Shown here: one piece after another, positions 1 through 8,446 of the stretch
Numbering within the stretch: the stretch's first letter is position 1
Layout of the letters: the number at the start of each line of letters is the position of its first letter
Source of the DNA: Gordonia namibiensis NBRC 108229
Lineage (GTDB): Bacteria > Actinomycetota > Actinomycetes > Mycobacteriales > Mycobacteriaceae
Assembly: GCF_000298235.1 (NCBI RefSeq)
Contig: NZ_BAHE01000009.1
Span: 118,458 to 182,457 of the forward strand
Length of the DNA stretch: 64,000 bases
Direction: 5' to 3'
Made by a program: the position numbers and the translations under genes
Notes under the pieces: generated by a model
What the model was told of the DNA's origin: nothing
The model's database searches: none
What the model saw: the letters and a program-made list of their open reading frames with translations, nothing else

Positions 1-447
1 ATCGGAGCCGTCACTCTCGGCGACGGCGTCTCGGTGTGGCCTGGGGCCGTCCTGCGCGGCGACTACGGCACCATCACCGTCGGCGAGCGCAGCAACATCC
101 AGGACGGCACGGTCATCCACTGCACCGTCTTCGAACCGACCGTGATCGGTGCGCGCTGCGTCGTCGGACACAACGCGCACATCGAGGGCGCGACCATCGG
201 CGACGACTGCCTCATCGCCTCCGGCTCGGTGGTCCTCAACGGTTCGACGATCGGCAACGGCGCGATCGTCGGAGCCGGCGCCGTCGTCCCGTTCAAGTTC
301 GACGTGCCGCCGCGCCGCATGGCTCTCGGCGTGCCCGCGCGCCTGCGGGAGAACTACGAGGTCCCCGAAGGCCACACCGACCTCAACAGCGAAATGTACT
401 TCCAGAACGCCCAGTACTACCGCAAATCGCTGCGGCGACTCGACTGA
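1..447 (+). CDS. gamma-carbonic anhydrase-like hexapeptide-repeat protein (5' partial)
   Basis: The reading frame is already open at base 1, so the true start lies left of the window; 148 residues are visible. The sequence is a run of left-handed beta-helix hexapeptides ([IV]-G-x repeats) ending in a short helical tail, as in YrdA/CaiE/PaaY-type trimers. The VIHCT histidine (visible residue 40) and the GHNAHIEG segment (57-64) match the gamma-carbonic anhydrase metal site, but where the archaeal enzyme Cam has its third His this protein has Glu, with an extra His three residues after the second. Metal binding and carbonic anhydrase activity are therefore uncertain; an acyltransferase-like or scaffold role is possible. 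It is followed after 39 bases by ung in the same direction. Confidence 0.85.
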   Translation: MGAVTLGDGVSVWPGAVLRGDYGTITVGERSNIQDGTVIHCTVFEPTVIGARCVVGHNAHIEGATIGDDCLIASGSVVLNGSTIGNGAIVGAGAVVPFKFDVPPRRMALGVPARLRENYEVPEGHTDLNSEMYFQNAQYYRKSLRRLD

Positions 448-486
448 CCGAATGACCACACCGATGGGACCGATGGGGAGACCGGA

Positions 487-1170
487 GTGACCGCACCGAC
501 CAAACCGCTCGCCGAGATCATCGACCCCGGCTGGGCCGAGGCCCTCGCCCCGGTCGAGCCGATCATCACCGAGATGGGCCAGTTCCTGCGCAACGAGATC
601 GCCGAGGGACGCCGCTATCTGCCCGCCGGGCAACACATCCTGCGGGCCTTCACCCGGCCGATCGACGACGTGCGCGTGCTCATCGTCGGGCAGGACCCGT
701 ACCCGACCCCGGGACATGCTGTCGGACTGAGCTTCTCCGTGGCCCCCGACGTACGTCCGATCCCGCGATCACTGGCCAACATCTACACCGAGTACTGCTC
801 CGACCTCGGGTATCCGATGCCGAGCAACGGCGACCTCACCCCGTGGGCCGACAACGGCGTGCTGTTGCTGAACCGCGTCCTGACGGTCGCGCCCGGGGAG
901 CCCGCGTCTCATCGCAAGAAGGGCTGGGAAACGGTCACCGAATGCGCGATCAAGGCGCTCGTCGCCCGCGACGAACCGCTCGTCGCGATCCTTTGGGGCA
1001 AGGACGCCGCCTCGCTGCAGGAATGGTTGCCCGACGTCCCGACCATCGTCTCCGCACACCCGTCCCCGCTGTCCGCATCGCGCGGATTCTTCGGATCGCG
1101 CCCGTTCAGCCGGGCCAACGAGGAACTCGCCGATCTCGGCGCCGACCCGGTGGACTGGCGATTGCCCTGA
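487..1170 (+). CDS. ung: uracil-DNA glycosylase, family 1
   Basis: Removes uracil from DNA at the start of base-excision repair. The 227-residue product has the family length. The water-activating GQDPYP motif is present with the catalytic Asp at residue 70, and the minor-groove loop motif [10 protein letters not shown] carries the second catalytic His near residue 190. The GTG start is supported by a GGGGAG Shine-Dalgarno seven or so bases upstream. It converges on the crotonase gene, with a long hairpin between them. Confidence 0.97.
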   Translation: MTAPTKPLAEIIDPGWAEALAPVEPIITEMGQFLRNEIAEGRRYLPAGQHILRAFTRPIDDVRVLIVGQDPYPTPGHAVGLSFSVAPDVRPIPRSLANIYTEYCSDLGYPMPSNGDLTPWADNGVLLLNRVLTVAPGEPASHRKKGWETVTECAIKALVARDEPLVAILWGKDAASLQEWLPDVPTIVSAHPSPLSASRGFFGSRPFSRANEELADLGADPVDWRLP

Positions 1171-1200
1171 CCCTCGCTCCCTGAGGTGCGATAGCGGCCC

Positions 1201-1248
1201 CTCGCTCCCTGAGGTGTGAGGTGCTTCGCTCGCACCTCAGGGAGCGAG
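1201..1248. terminator. 20-bp hairpin between convergent ung and crotonase genes
   Basis: Arms 1201-1220 and 1229-1248 are inverted repeats matching at 19 of 20 positions; the odd pair is a G-U wobble in RNA, so a 20-bp stem with an 8-base loop can form. It sits between two convergent stop codons (1170 and 1284), the place for a bidirectional terminator. No U-tract follows. The core GCTCCCTGAGGTGCGA also occurs just upstream (1176-1191) and at 6621-6636, so it belongs to a dispersed repeat. Confidence 0.6.
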
Positions 1249-1283
1249 GACGTGCGTCTCTCGCACGCCGGCGAGCTTGAGAC

Positions 1284-2111
1284 TCAGCGAGTCTTGGCGA
1301 ACTCCGGCGCGCGTTTGCCGACGAACGCGTCGACGCCTTCGATGCCTTCGGGCAGCCCCGACCGCTCGGAGATGGAACGGCCCTCGAGGGCGAGCTGCTC
1401 GATGAGCGAGTTCTCCGACGAGACCGAGAGCAGGTGCTTGGTGCCCGAGTCGGCGGAGCGGGGTCCGGCGGCGATCTTCTCGGCGTTGGCGCGTGCCACG
1501 GCCTCGACGTCCTCGTCGGCGACGATCTCGGAGAAGATGCCCCAGTTCAGTGCGTCGTCGGCCGAGAGGACGCGGTCGGTGAGGATGATCTGGCGGGCGC
1601 GGGCGGCGCCGACGGCGCGGGGCAGGGTCCAGGTGAGCCCGCCGTCGGGGGTAAGGCCGATGCCGCGGTATGCGGGACGCAGCTTGGAGGAGGTGCCGCC
1701 GATCGCGACGTCGGCGTGCAGGACCAGCGACATTCCGGCGCCAGCCGACCACCCCTTCGCGGCGGCGACGACCGGGATCTCGGCCTCGTACAGAGCCGTG
1801 ACGAAGGCATGGAAGTTGTCGGCGATCTGGCGCAGGTAGGTGGGGCGATCGTCGGCTGCGGCGAAAGCGCGGACGTTGCCGCCTGCACAGAAGTTCTTGC
1901 CCGCACCGACGAGCAGCACCGCTCCCACGTCACGACGGCCGCGCGCCACCTCGCGCAGCGCCTGGGTGCCGGCGGCGATCCCGTCGTCGTCGAGGGAGTT
2001 GCCCGCGCCCGCAGCCGAAATCGCGATTGTCAGGACGCCGTCGGCCTCATTGACGAGAGCCGGGGCGTCGGGCTGGGTGGTGTCGGTGGCAGGGGATTGC
2101 GTGGAGGTCAT
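1284..2111 (-). CDS. enoyl-CoA hydratase/isomerase family protein (PaaG-like)
   Basis: Crotonase-fold acyl-CoA enzyme of 275 residues. The CoA/oxyanion-hole segments are GKNFCAGGN (71-79) and KGWSAGAGMSL (119-129). The stretch IGLTPDGG with Asp156 matches the PaaG subgroup, in which this Asp is catalytic and the classical hydratase Glu is absent, so isomerisation or ring-modified acyl-CoA chemistry is as likely as hydration. The substrate cannot be read from sequence. The ATG at 2111 is preferred because the 21 upstream codons in frame look non-coding and the product then begins with a usual MTSTQ leader. It stands alone, convergent with ung. Confidence 0.85.
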   Translation of the reverse strand: MTSTQSPATDTTQPDAPALVNEADGVLTIAISAAGAGNSLDDDGIAAGTQALREVARGRRDVGAVLLVGAGKNFCAGGNVRAFAAADDRPTYLRQIADNFHAFVTALYEAEIPVVAAAKGWSAGAGMSLVLHADVAIGGTSSKLRPAYRGIGLTPDGGLTWTLPRAVGAARARQIILTDRVLSADDALNWGIFSEIVADEDVEAVARANAEKIAAGPRSADSGTKHLLSVSSENSLIEQLALEGRSISERSGLPEGIEGVDAFVGKRAPEFAKTR

Positions 2112-2226
2112 GCGCGAAACATTATCCCGCGCACACCAAAGACCCGACGCCGGGGAGCTTGCGCTCGGTGGCATCGGGTCTTGTGCTCTCGGAACCCCGG
2201 ATCACCCGCATGCGGGTGACGGAAGA

Positions 2227-2418
2227 TCAGACAGCTGCGGTCTTGCCGGCCTTCAGGCAGGAGGTGCAGACGTTCTTACGCTTGCGGTTGCCCGGGGCGA
2301 CCTCGACGCGAACAGACTGGATGTTCGGGTTCCAGCGGCGGTTGGTACGGCGGTGCGAGTGAGACACCGACTTGCCGAAGCCCGGGCCCTTGCCGCAAAT
2401 GTCGCAGACGGCAGCCAT
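2227..2418 (-). CDS. rpmB: 50S ribosomal protein L28 (zinc-ribbon form)
   Basis: A 63-residue large-subunit ribosomal protein starting [12 protein letters not shown]. Two Cys pairs (CDIC near the N-terminus, CTSC near residues 51-54) make this the zinc-binding C+ form; actinobacteria often carry a C- paralogue used under zinc starvation, usually Zur-controlled. An AAGGGAG Shine-Dalgarno precedes the ATG. The gene is divergent from the DhaL-domain kinase gene, with about 275 bases between them holding both promoters; I see no convincing Zur box there. Confidence 0.97.
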   Translation of the reverse strand: MAAVCDICGKGPGFGKSVSHSHRRTNRRWNPNIQSVRVEVAPGNRKRKNVCTSCLKAGKTAAV

Positions 2419-2694
2419 CGTCGAACTCCCTTGATAGATGAATATGGTCTTTGGTCAGCCTTCCGGATCGGCACCACCGGAAGGTGTGCGCGTGGACCGA
2501 AAGGCAACCCTGCAAGGATAACCAGCTCGGGTGGGCGTGACCAAATCCGGGTCGGAAGGCGCCATCCCGCGGTGCGGACGTCCCCGGGTCGTCGGGGGCG
2601 CCGAGTAACCTGACACACATCCTTCCAGCCGGTCCCGTCGGCCCGCGACCCAGCCCCGTCGTATGCCCACGTCAGAGCGAGAAAGAGTCACCGC

Positions 2695-4344
2695 GTGATC
2701 GCCCGCACCATCAACCCGCAGCTGCTGCGCGACTGGGCCCGTGTCTGTGTCGACCAGCTCGAGGAGTTCCGCGGCGAGATCAACGACCTCAACGTCTTCC
2801 CGATCCCCGATTCGGATACCGGCAGCAACATGCTCTTCACCATGCGTGCTGCCGCAGAGGCCGCCGACGCGGCACCGGATGACGCGACGTTGCCGCAGGT
2901 CGCCCGCGCGATGGCCGATGGTGCGGTGGCCCAGGCCCGCGGAAACTCCGGCATCATCCTGTCCCAGGTTCTCGTCGGTCTGGCCGACGGCGCGGAGATC
3001 CTCGGCGACACCGACTCCCTGACGTTCGGTGACCTGGCGTCGCTCGGCCTGCGCCTGGGATCGCTCGCAGCGACCCGCGCGGTCAGTGAGCCCCGCGAGG
3101 GCACGGTGCTGACCCTCGTGCGGGTGGCCGCCGAGTCGGCCGCCGCACATGAGAAGGAGACCGCCGCCGACATCGTCCGGGCCGTCGCCGACGACTGCGC
3201 CGAGGCGCTCGAACGCACACCGGAACAGTTGTCGGTGCTCGCCTCCGCGGGCGTCGTCGACGCGGGCGGGCGCGGTTTCCTCGTCATCGTCGACGCGATG
3301 GTCCGGGTGATCACCGGAGTGGCCAACCGCCGACGCCGCTACCGCGGCATCCTCACCGACAGCGCGACCCTCGGACACGGGGTCGACGACTCGTGCGTGG
3401 AGAGCAGCGATCAGGACTTCGAGGTCATGTACCTGCTCGACGGCGCGGCCGGTGAGCAGATCGCCCGACTCCGCGAGCGGCTGAACGAACTCGGCGACGC
3501 CGTGGTCATCGTCGGCGACAGTTCGAGCGGCGAGGGCGAGCGATTCTCCGTTCACGTCCACACCTGCGAACCCGGTGCCGCCGTGGAGGCCGGTGCGGGA
3601 CTGGGGCGCCTGTCGGACATACGCATCAGCTGCTTCGCGCTGGATGCCATTCGCGCACAAGCTGATTCGAACGAGCCTCCGCCCCGGCACAAGCGGGCGG
3701 TGGTCGCGGTCGCATCCGGCGAGGGGGCTGCCGACCTCTTCGCCGAGGCCGGGGCCACCGTACTCCGCGCCGACGACGGACTGACCGCACATGCGTTGGG
3801 GCAGGCGATCCGCGACACCGACAGTGCGCACGTGGTCGTGATGGCCAACGGCGCTCTCAGTTCTCAGGATCTCGTCACCGTCACCACCGACGTGCGTTCG
3901 ACGCAGCGGTCGGTGCTGATGCTCCCGACGTCGTCGATGACCCAGTGCCTGGCCGCGCTCGCCGTGCACGACCCGAGCGAGATCCCGGATGTCGACGCCT
4001 ATGCGATGGCCGAGGCCGCCGCCGGTGCGCGGTGGGGATCGCTGCAGCTCGCGACCACCAAGATGATGACGCTGGCCGGGATGTCGGAGGTCGGGGATGT
4101 CCTGGGACTCATCGGCGACGACGTCCTGGTGGTGGCGCCCGATCAGACCTCCGCGGGTACCGCACTGATCGACCTGATGCTGGCGACCGGTGGTGAACTG
4201 GTGACCGTGCTCGCGGGAACCGACGTCGACGAGGACGCGCTCGAGGCCGTCGGCGAACAGATGCGCCGCAACTACCCGGGCATCGAGCTCGCGGTCTACC
4301 GGACCGGGCAGCACAGCGATCTGCTGCAGGTGGGTGTGGAGTGA
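2695..4344 (+). CDS. DhaL-domain kinase (FakA/YloV-like, DAK phosphatase family)
   Basis: A 549-residue protein with an N-terminal DhaL domain: FPIPDSDTGSNM (35-46) carries the Asp residues that bind Mg-ATP in dihydroxyacetone kinase L subunits and in FakA fatty-acid kinase. The central and C-terminal parts match the YloV family. In Firmicutes FakA phosphorylates fatty acids presented by DegV-type FakB proteins; a DegV homologue is present at 14735, though not adjacent. A fatty-acid kinase role is inferred by family. GTG start; the stop overlaps the recG start by four bases (GTGA), so the two are translationally coupled. Confidence 0.85.
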   Translation: MIARTINPQLLRDWARVCVDQLEEFRGEINDLNVFPIPDSDTGSNMLFTMRAAAEAADAAPDDATLPQVARAMADGAVAQARGNSGIILSQVLVGLADGAEILGDTDSLTFGDLASLGLRLGSLAATRAVSEPREGTVLTLVRVAAESAAAHEKETAADIVRAVADDCAEALERTPEQLSVLASAGVVDAGGRGFLVIVDAMVRVITGVANRRRRYRGILTDSATLGHGVDDSCVESSDQDFEVMYLLDGAAGEQIARLRERLNELGDAVVIVGDSSSGEGERFSVHVHTCEPGAAVEAGAGLGRLSDIRISCFALDAIRAQADSNEPPPRHKRAVVAVASGEGAADLFAEAGATVLRADDGLTAHALGQAIRDTDSAHVVVMANGALSSQDLVTVTTDVRSTQRSVLMLPTSSMTQCLAALAVHDPSEIPDVDAYAMAEAAAGARWGSLQLATTKMMTLAGMSEVGDVLGLIGDDVLVVAPDQTSAGTALIDLMLATGGELVTVLAGTDVDEDALEAVGEQMRRNYPGIELAVYRTGQHSDLLQVGVE

Positions 4345-6596
4345 ACGAGCTGGCCCTCGCGGATTCGCTGTCCGACGTCCTCGGTGCCAAGCCTGCCGAG
4401 AAGCTCGCGGGACTGGGTGTGACCACGGTTGGCGAACTGTTGCGCTACACCCCGCGCCGGTACATCCGACGGGGTCTCGTGGCCGACCATCAGCGACCCG
4501 AACCGGGGGAGTGGCTCACCATCGTCGGCCGGATAACCAAGGCCGACCTGATCCAGATGAAGAGTCGTCGCGGCCAGTTCCTCAAGGTCAAGGTCACCGA
4601 CGAGAACGAGGTCTACGAGGCGAGCTTCTTCAACCCGAAGTTCATCCGGCATCAGCTGCGCCCCGGTGCCCGGGTGATGATGGCCGGCACGGTCAAGTAC
4701 TTCCGCGAGCAGATCCAGTTGTCGCATCCGGAGTGGATGATCCTGCCCGACGGTGACCCCGAGATCGAGGACCATGTCGTCGGCTCCAAGATGTTGACCG
4801 AGATGTACGCGGTCGAGGAGGAGATCGCCAAAGAAGAGGGGGTACATCCGGTCGTCGCGATGTTCGACCGCGAGATCCTGCCGATGTACCCGGCCACCAA
4901 AGAGGTTCAGACCTGGGACATCCTGGGCGCGGTGCGGCGAGTTCTGGACCACTGCGCGCCGATCCCCGACGCGTTGACCGATGCGCAGCGTCGAGAGCGC
5001 GGACTCGTCTCGACCGACGAGGCGATCCGCAAGATTCATCTGCCCGACTCCGAGGACGACGTGAAGGTCGCCTCGCATCGGCTGAAATTCGACGAGGCGC
5101 TGGCGATCCAGACGGTGCTTGCCCAGCGGCGCCTCGCGGGTCGCAGCGAGTCGGCGCCGCCGTGCCCGCACGTGCCCGGTGGCCTCGAAGACGAGCTGCG
5201 CGAGCGCCTTCCGTTCACGCTCACCGAGGGTCAGGTCGCGGTGGGGGAGGAACTGGCCGAGGATCTCGCGCTCGCCCAACCGATGTCCCGGCTGCTGCAG
5301 GGTGAGGTGGGTTCCGGTAAGACCCTCGTCTCCCTGCTCGCGATGCTGCGGGTCGTCGACAACGGATATCAGTGTGCGATTCTCGCGCCCACCGAGGTGC
5401 TTGCCGCACAGCATCACCGGACGATGAAGAAGATGCTCGGTGATCTCGCCGAGGGTGGCGAGTTGACCGCGGCCGAGGGGGCGACCCGGATCGCCCTGCT
5501 GACGGGATCGATGAAGACCAAGGGTCGGCGCGAGACGCTGCTCGACGTGGTGACCGGTTCCGCGGGCATCGTCATCGGCACCCACGCCCTCCTGGAGGAG
5601 AAGGTCGAGTTCTTCGACCTCGGCCTCGTCGTGATCGACGAACAGCACCGTTTCGGTGTCGAGCAGCGTGATGTGTTGCGCAACAAGGGCCGTGACGGTC
5701 GCATCCCGCACTTCCTGGTGATGACCGCGACCCCGATCCCGCGCACCGTCGCGATGACCGCCTTCGGCGACCTCGAGACGTCGGTCCTGCGTGAGCTGCC
5801 CCGCGGCCGTCAACCCATCTCGACGTCGGTGGTGCCGATGGGCCGGCAGAACTGGGTCGACCGGGTGTGGTCGCGTGCCAACGAGGAGATCGACGCCGGC
5901 CGCCAGGTCTACGTGGTTTGTTCGCGCATCGGCGACGACGACTCCCCGGAACCCGAACCCGGTCCCGATGGCGAGAAGGGGCCGAAGACGACGTCGGTGG
6001 TCGAGCAGTACGAGGCCCTCGTGGCGGGTCCGTTCGCGCATCGCCGGGTCGAGATGCTGCACGGCCGTCTGGCGCCGGAGGAGAAGGCCGAGATCATGGA
6101 CGCGTTCGGCCGCGGCGAGGTCGATGTCCTGGTGTCCACCACCGTCATCGAGGTCGGCGTGGACGTCCCCAACGCCACCACGATGGTCATCGTCGACGCC
6201 GAGCGGTTCGGAGTCAGTCAGCTTCATCAGCTGCGCGGTCGCGTCGGCCGTGGTCAGCATGCAGGCCTGTGTCTGCTGATGACCAACAGCAACGAGATCT
6301 CCCAGTCGATGCAGCGTCTGCGCGCGGTCGCCGGATCGAACGACGGCTTCGAACTCGCCCGCGTCGACCTCGAACAGCGCCGCGAGGGTGACCTGCTCGG
6401 TTCGCTGCAGTCCGGTGTCAACACCTCGCTGCGGTTCCTCTCGCTGCTCGAGGATGTCGAGGTCATCGAGGATGCGCGCGGACTCGCCGAGGAGGTGGTG
6501 AGCGAGGACATCACGCTGCTGCACCACAGCCCGCTGGCCGATCTCGTCGACGGGATTCTGGTCCCGCAGAAGATCGCGTATCTCGACAAGTCCTGA
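4341..6596 (+). CDS. recG: ATP-dependent DNA helicase RecG
   Basis: Superfamily 2 helicase that remodels stalled replication forks and Holliday junctions; 751 residues, normal for RecG. An N-terminal wedge/OB domain is followed by Walker A GEVGSGKT (about 320), the DEQH box (about 432), TATPIPRT (motif III), and the C-terminal VSTTVIEVGVDVPNA and HQLRGRVGRG motifs. It contains an acidic Pro/Glu-rich insertion near 530-545, typical of actinobacterial RecG. The GTG start overlaps the stop of the upstream kinase. Confidence 0.97.
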   Translation: MNELALADSLSDVLGAKPAEKLAGLGVTTVGELLRYTPRRYIRRGLVADHQRPEPGEWLTIVGRITKADLIQMKSRRGQFLKVKVTDENEVYEASFFNPKFIRHQLRPGARVMMAGTVKYFREQIQLSHPEWMILPDGDPEIEDHVVGSKMLTEMYAVEEEIAKEEGVHPVVAMFDREILPMYPATKEVQTWDILGAVRRVLDHCAPIPDALTDAQRRERGLVSTDEAIRKIHLPDSEDDVKVASHRLKFDEALAIQTVLAQRRLAGRSESAPPCPHVPGGLEDELRERLPFTLTEGQVAVGEELAEDLALAQPMSRLLQGEVGSGKTLVSLLAMLRVVDNGYQCAILAPTEVLAAQHHRTMKKMLGDLAEGGELTAAEGATRIALLTGSMKTKGRRETLLDVVTGSAGIVIGTHALLEEKVEFFDLGLVVIDEQHRFGVEQRDVLRNKGRDGRIPHFLVMTATPIPRTVAMTAFGDLETSVLRELPRGRQPISTSVVPMGRQNWVDRVWSRANEEIDAGRQVYVVCSRIGDDDSPEPEPGPDGEKGPKTTSVVEQYEALVAGPFAHRRVEMLHGRLAPEEKAEIMDAFGRGEVDVLVSTTVIEVGVDVPNATTMVIVDAERFGVSQLHQLRGRVGRGQHAGLCLLMTNSNEISQSMQRLRAVAGSNDGFELARVDLEQRREGDLLGSLQSGVNTSLRFLSLLEDVEVIEDARGLAEEVVSEDITLLHHSPLADLVDGILVPQKIAYLDKS

Positions 6597-6620
6597 TCTG
6601 GGCCGGTGTTCCCGCCCTCT

Positions 6621-6663
6621 GCTCCCTGAGGTGCGAGGAGCGATAGCGACGAGCCTCGAAGGG
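6621..6663. repeat. dispersed intergenic repeat downstream of recG
   Basis: This segment shares GCTCCCTGAGGTGCGA with 1176-1191 and 1204-1219, and contains a seven-base insert plus a GCGACGAGCCTCGAAGGG tail. The reverse complement of its centre resembles the sequence leading into the tandem array at 22631 (GCTCCTCGCTGCGCTCGTCG). It looks like one member of a short intergenic repeat family; function unknown. Confidence 0.5.
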
Positions 6664-6704
6664 CTGGCGACGTGAATTGCTGCGCAGGAATCAATTCCGA
6701 GTAA

Positions 6705-7529
6705 ATGGAACCGCACCGTCCAGCGGTGCGTCAAAGTTCCATGGTCCTCTCCGACGCGACATTCCGATCGCCGACGCTGCGGCGGTTGCGTATGCGTCTT
6801 CGGTGGATCGGTTGGAACGGAGCGGCATCCGGGGCGTGGTCGGCGCGGCAGTGGGGGCTGCTGGTCTTCGCGGTGGTCACCGCAATCGTGGTCGCGGTGG
6901 GGTCCGGTGCGCTCGGCCCGCGACCCGACACCGACCCGCGGGTGCGGGCAATGGCGCGAGAGGCGTTGGCAAGCCTGGGGTCCATACCTGTTCACGCACA
7001 GCGGCCCGACCGCGACGACTACGACCGGAGCGCGTTCGGCTCGGCGTGGACGGATGCGGTGGCCGTCGCCGGCGGCGGCAACGGATGCGACACCCGCAAC
7101 GACATCCTGGCCCGCGATCTGCACGACATCCGGGCCGGACCGGTCTCGAGTTGTCCGAGAGCGGTTCTCGCGGGGGAGTTCCGGAGTCCGTACAGCGGAG
7201 AGTTCGTGGTGTTCCGGCGGGACCGCGGGGCGTCGAGCGTGCAGATCGATCACATCGTGCCGCTGGCCTACGCCTGGGACATGGGCGCGTGGTCGTGGGA
7301 GTTCGGCCGACGACTCGACTTCGCGAACGATCCGGCCAATCTGGTCGCCGTCGACGGGCAGTCGAATCAGGAGAAGAGCGACTCGGAACCGGCACGCTGG
7401 ATGCCACCGGCGCGGGGGTTCTGGTGCCAGTACGCGATCCAGTTCGTGATGGTCAGTGCGAAATACGGTTTGACGATCGATGCGGAGTCACGCGAAGTGC
7501 TCGCCGATGCCCTCCGTTGCGACGGTTGA
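6705..7529 (+). CDS. membrane-anchored/exported HNH nuclease-like protein (DUF1524 type)
   Basis: A 274-residue protein with an Arg-rich N-terminus, one hydrophobic segment (about 49-70), then an exported domain. IDHIVPLAYAWDMGA (from about 181) and FANDPANLVAVDGQSNQEKSD (about 205-225) form the H-N-H signature of the GmrSD C-terminal/DUF1524 type. Four Cys residues in the outer domain suggest disulphides. M. tuberculosis has a comparable gene directly after recG (Rv2972c, from memory), so this is a conserved partner of recG, not a new arrival. Nuclease activity is inferred from the motif. ATGs at 6741 and 6792 are possible alternative starts; none has a strong Shine-Dalgarno. Confidence 0.75.
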   Translation: MEPHRPAVRQSSMVLSDATFRSPTLRRLRMRLRWIGWNGAASGAWSARQWGLLVFAVVTAIVVAVGSGALGPRPDTDPRVRAMAREALASLGSIPVHAQRPDRDDYDRSAFGSAWTDAVAVAGGGNGCDTRNDILARDLHDIRAGPVSSCPRAVLAGEFRSPYSGEFVVFRRDRGASSVQIDHIVPLAYAWDMGAWSWEFGRRLDFANDPANLVAVDGQSNQEKSDSEPARWMPPARGFWCQYAIQFVMVSAKYGLTIDAESREVLADALRCDG

Positions 7530-7535
7530 CGAGAT

Positions 7536-7874
7536 TCAGGCGGCTTCACCATCGGCTGCGTTGTGCAGCAGGTTCAATCCGACGACGCCGATCAGGATGA
7601 GGAAGATGCACCCGAGACGAGCGAGTCCGGCGGGTTCGCGGAGGAACAGCATGCCGTAGATCGACGTGCCGACCGCGCCGATGCCGACCCACACCGCGTA
7701 AGTGGTGCCCAGCGGGATGGATCGGATCGCGTACGCCACACCGGCCATGCTGGCGATGACGCCGGCGACGAAAATGGCTGTGGGCCACAACCGGGTGAAG
7801 GTGTCGGACTTCTCCAGCGCGGCCATGTAGACGATCTCGATCAACCCGGCGATCACCAGCACAACCCACGGCAC
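7536..7874 (-). CDS. small multidrug resistance family transporter (Gdx/SugE-type)
   Basis: Four-helix SMR protein of 112 residues. The essential membrane Glu is Glu13 (LIAGLIE-type helix 1), and helix 3/4 carries IPLGTTYAVWVGIGAVG, the signature of the guanidinium-exporter (Gdx/SugE) subgroup; FTRLWP at about 28-33 is also SugE-like. GTG at 7874 is chosen because an AGGAG lies eight bases upstream and the product then begins at the canonical helix 1; a GTG at 7883 overlaps that Shine-Dalgarno. I looked for a guanidine riboswitch upstream and could not recognise one. Its stop is six bases from the convergent HNH gene stop. Confidence 0.88.
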   Translation of the reverse strand: MPWVVLVIAGLIEIVYMAALEKSDTFTRLWPTAIFVAGVIASMAGVAYAIRSIPLGTTYAVWVGIGAVGTSIYGMLFLREPAGLARLGCIFLILIGVVGLNLLHNAADGEAA

Positions 7875-7978
7875 GTCCGACACTCCTCGCAACCCGGCTT
7901 CACAATCGTTCGTCACCCTAAGTGCGGCCGGGCCGGTCTGCTGTCCGAGCGGATGTCGGGGACGGGCGCGGGAAGATA

Positions 7979-8233
7979 TCAGTGAGTGCCGATGAGCTTC
8001 GCGACGATTCCCCGTGCGCCGACCCAGAAGACGATCGCGCCGAACATGGCCGCGATCAGTGATCCCGCGAATGCTCCGATCGACGCCGACGTGGTCGAGT
8101 CCAGGCCGACCTCGGGAACGTAGGAGGCGGCTGCGAACAACATCACGCAGCCGATCACCACAGCGCTCGCGCGTACGGCTGACGAAGTGCCCACGCGCCG
8201 GAGGCGCTCGTAGGCATGCGAAAGAACGGTCAT
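7979..8233 (-). CDS. small two-helix membrane protein, unknown function
   Basis: An 84-residue protein with two hydrophobic stretches (about 16-35 and 45-72), the second rich in Gly/Ala. The ATG at 8233 has a GGGGAGAA Shine-Dalgarno nine bases upstream, better than the in-frame ATG 39 bases earlier. No family recognised. It is followed after about 100 bases by the SMR gene on the same strand, so the two might be co-transcribed. Confidence 0.6.
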   Translation of the reverse strand: MTVLSHAYERLRRVGTSSAVRASAVVIGCVMLFAAASYVPEVGLDSTTSASIGAFAGSLIAAMFGAIVFWVGARGIVAKLIGTH

Positions 8234-8398
8234 CGAATCTTCTCCCCGCGGCAGATGCGACAGCTGACCCACTCACTGGAGTGCAGCGAATTCAAGATAG
8301 CAAAGATGGGTGCACCGAATGAACCGCTGCGTGAGCAGCCCCACATATCCCTTTGGGGACGGATCGACCACGGCGCTACTCTTGACAACGGCATATAT

Positions 8399-8420
8399 CC
8401 CGCGACGACCTTGTCGCGGG
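8399..8420 (+). promoter_or_regulatory. perfect 8-bp hairpin in proA 5' leader
   Basis: CCCGCGAC and GTCGCGGG form a perfect stem around a GACCTT loop, 27 bases before the proA ATG. A TTGACA-like hexamer (8382-8387) lies just upstream but no good -10 follows it at normal spacing. The hairpin could stabilise the mRNA, act in translation control, or be an operator. The rest of 8234-8446 holds no gene I can support. Confidence 0.3.
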
Positions 8421-8446
8421 GACCACCCGCGAAGTCGAGGAAGTTG

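Noticed and set aside
4296..7253. A 985-codon open frame on the reverse strand across recG and the HNH gene
   Set aside because: It is the mirror of the high-GC third-position bias of recG; it has no start context, its translation is His/Arg/Gly/Asp-rich with no domain, and it crosses two well-supported genes.
7875..7978. Guanidine riboswitch before the Gdx/SugE-type gene
   Set aside because: None of the motifs I know for guanidine-I, -II or -III aptamers could be found in the roughly 100 bases upstream; the conclusion is limited by hand reading.
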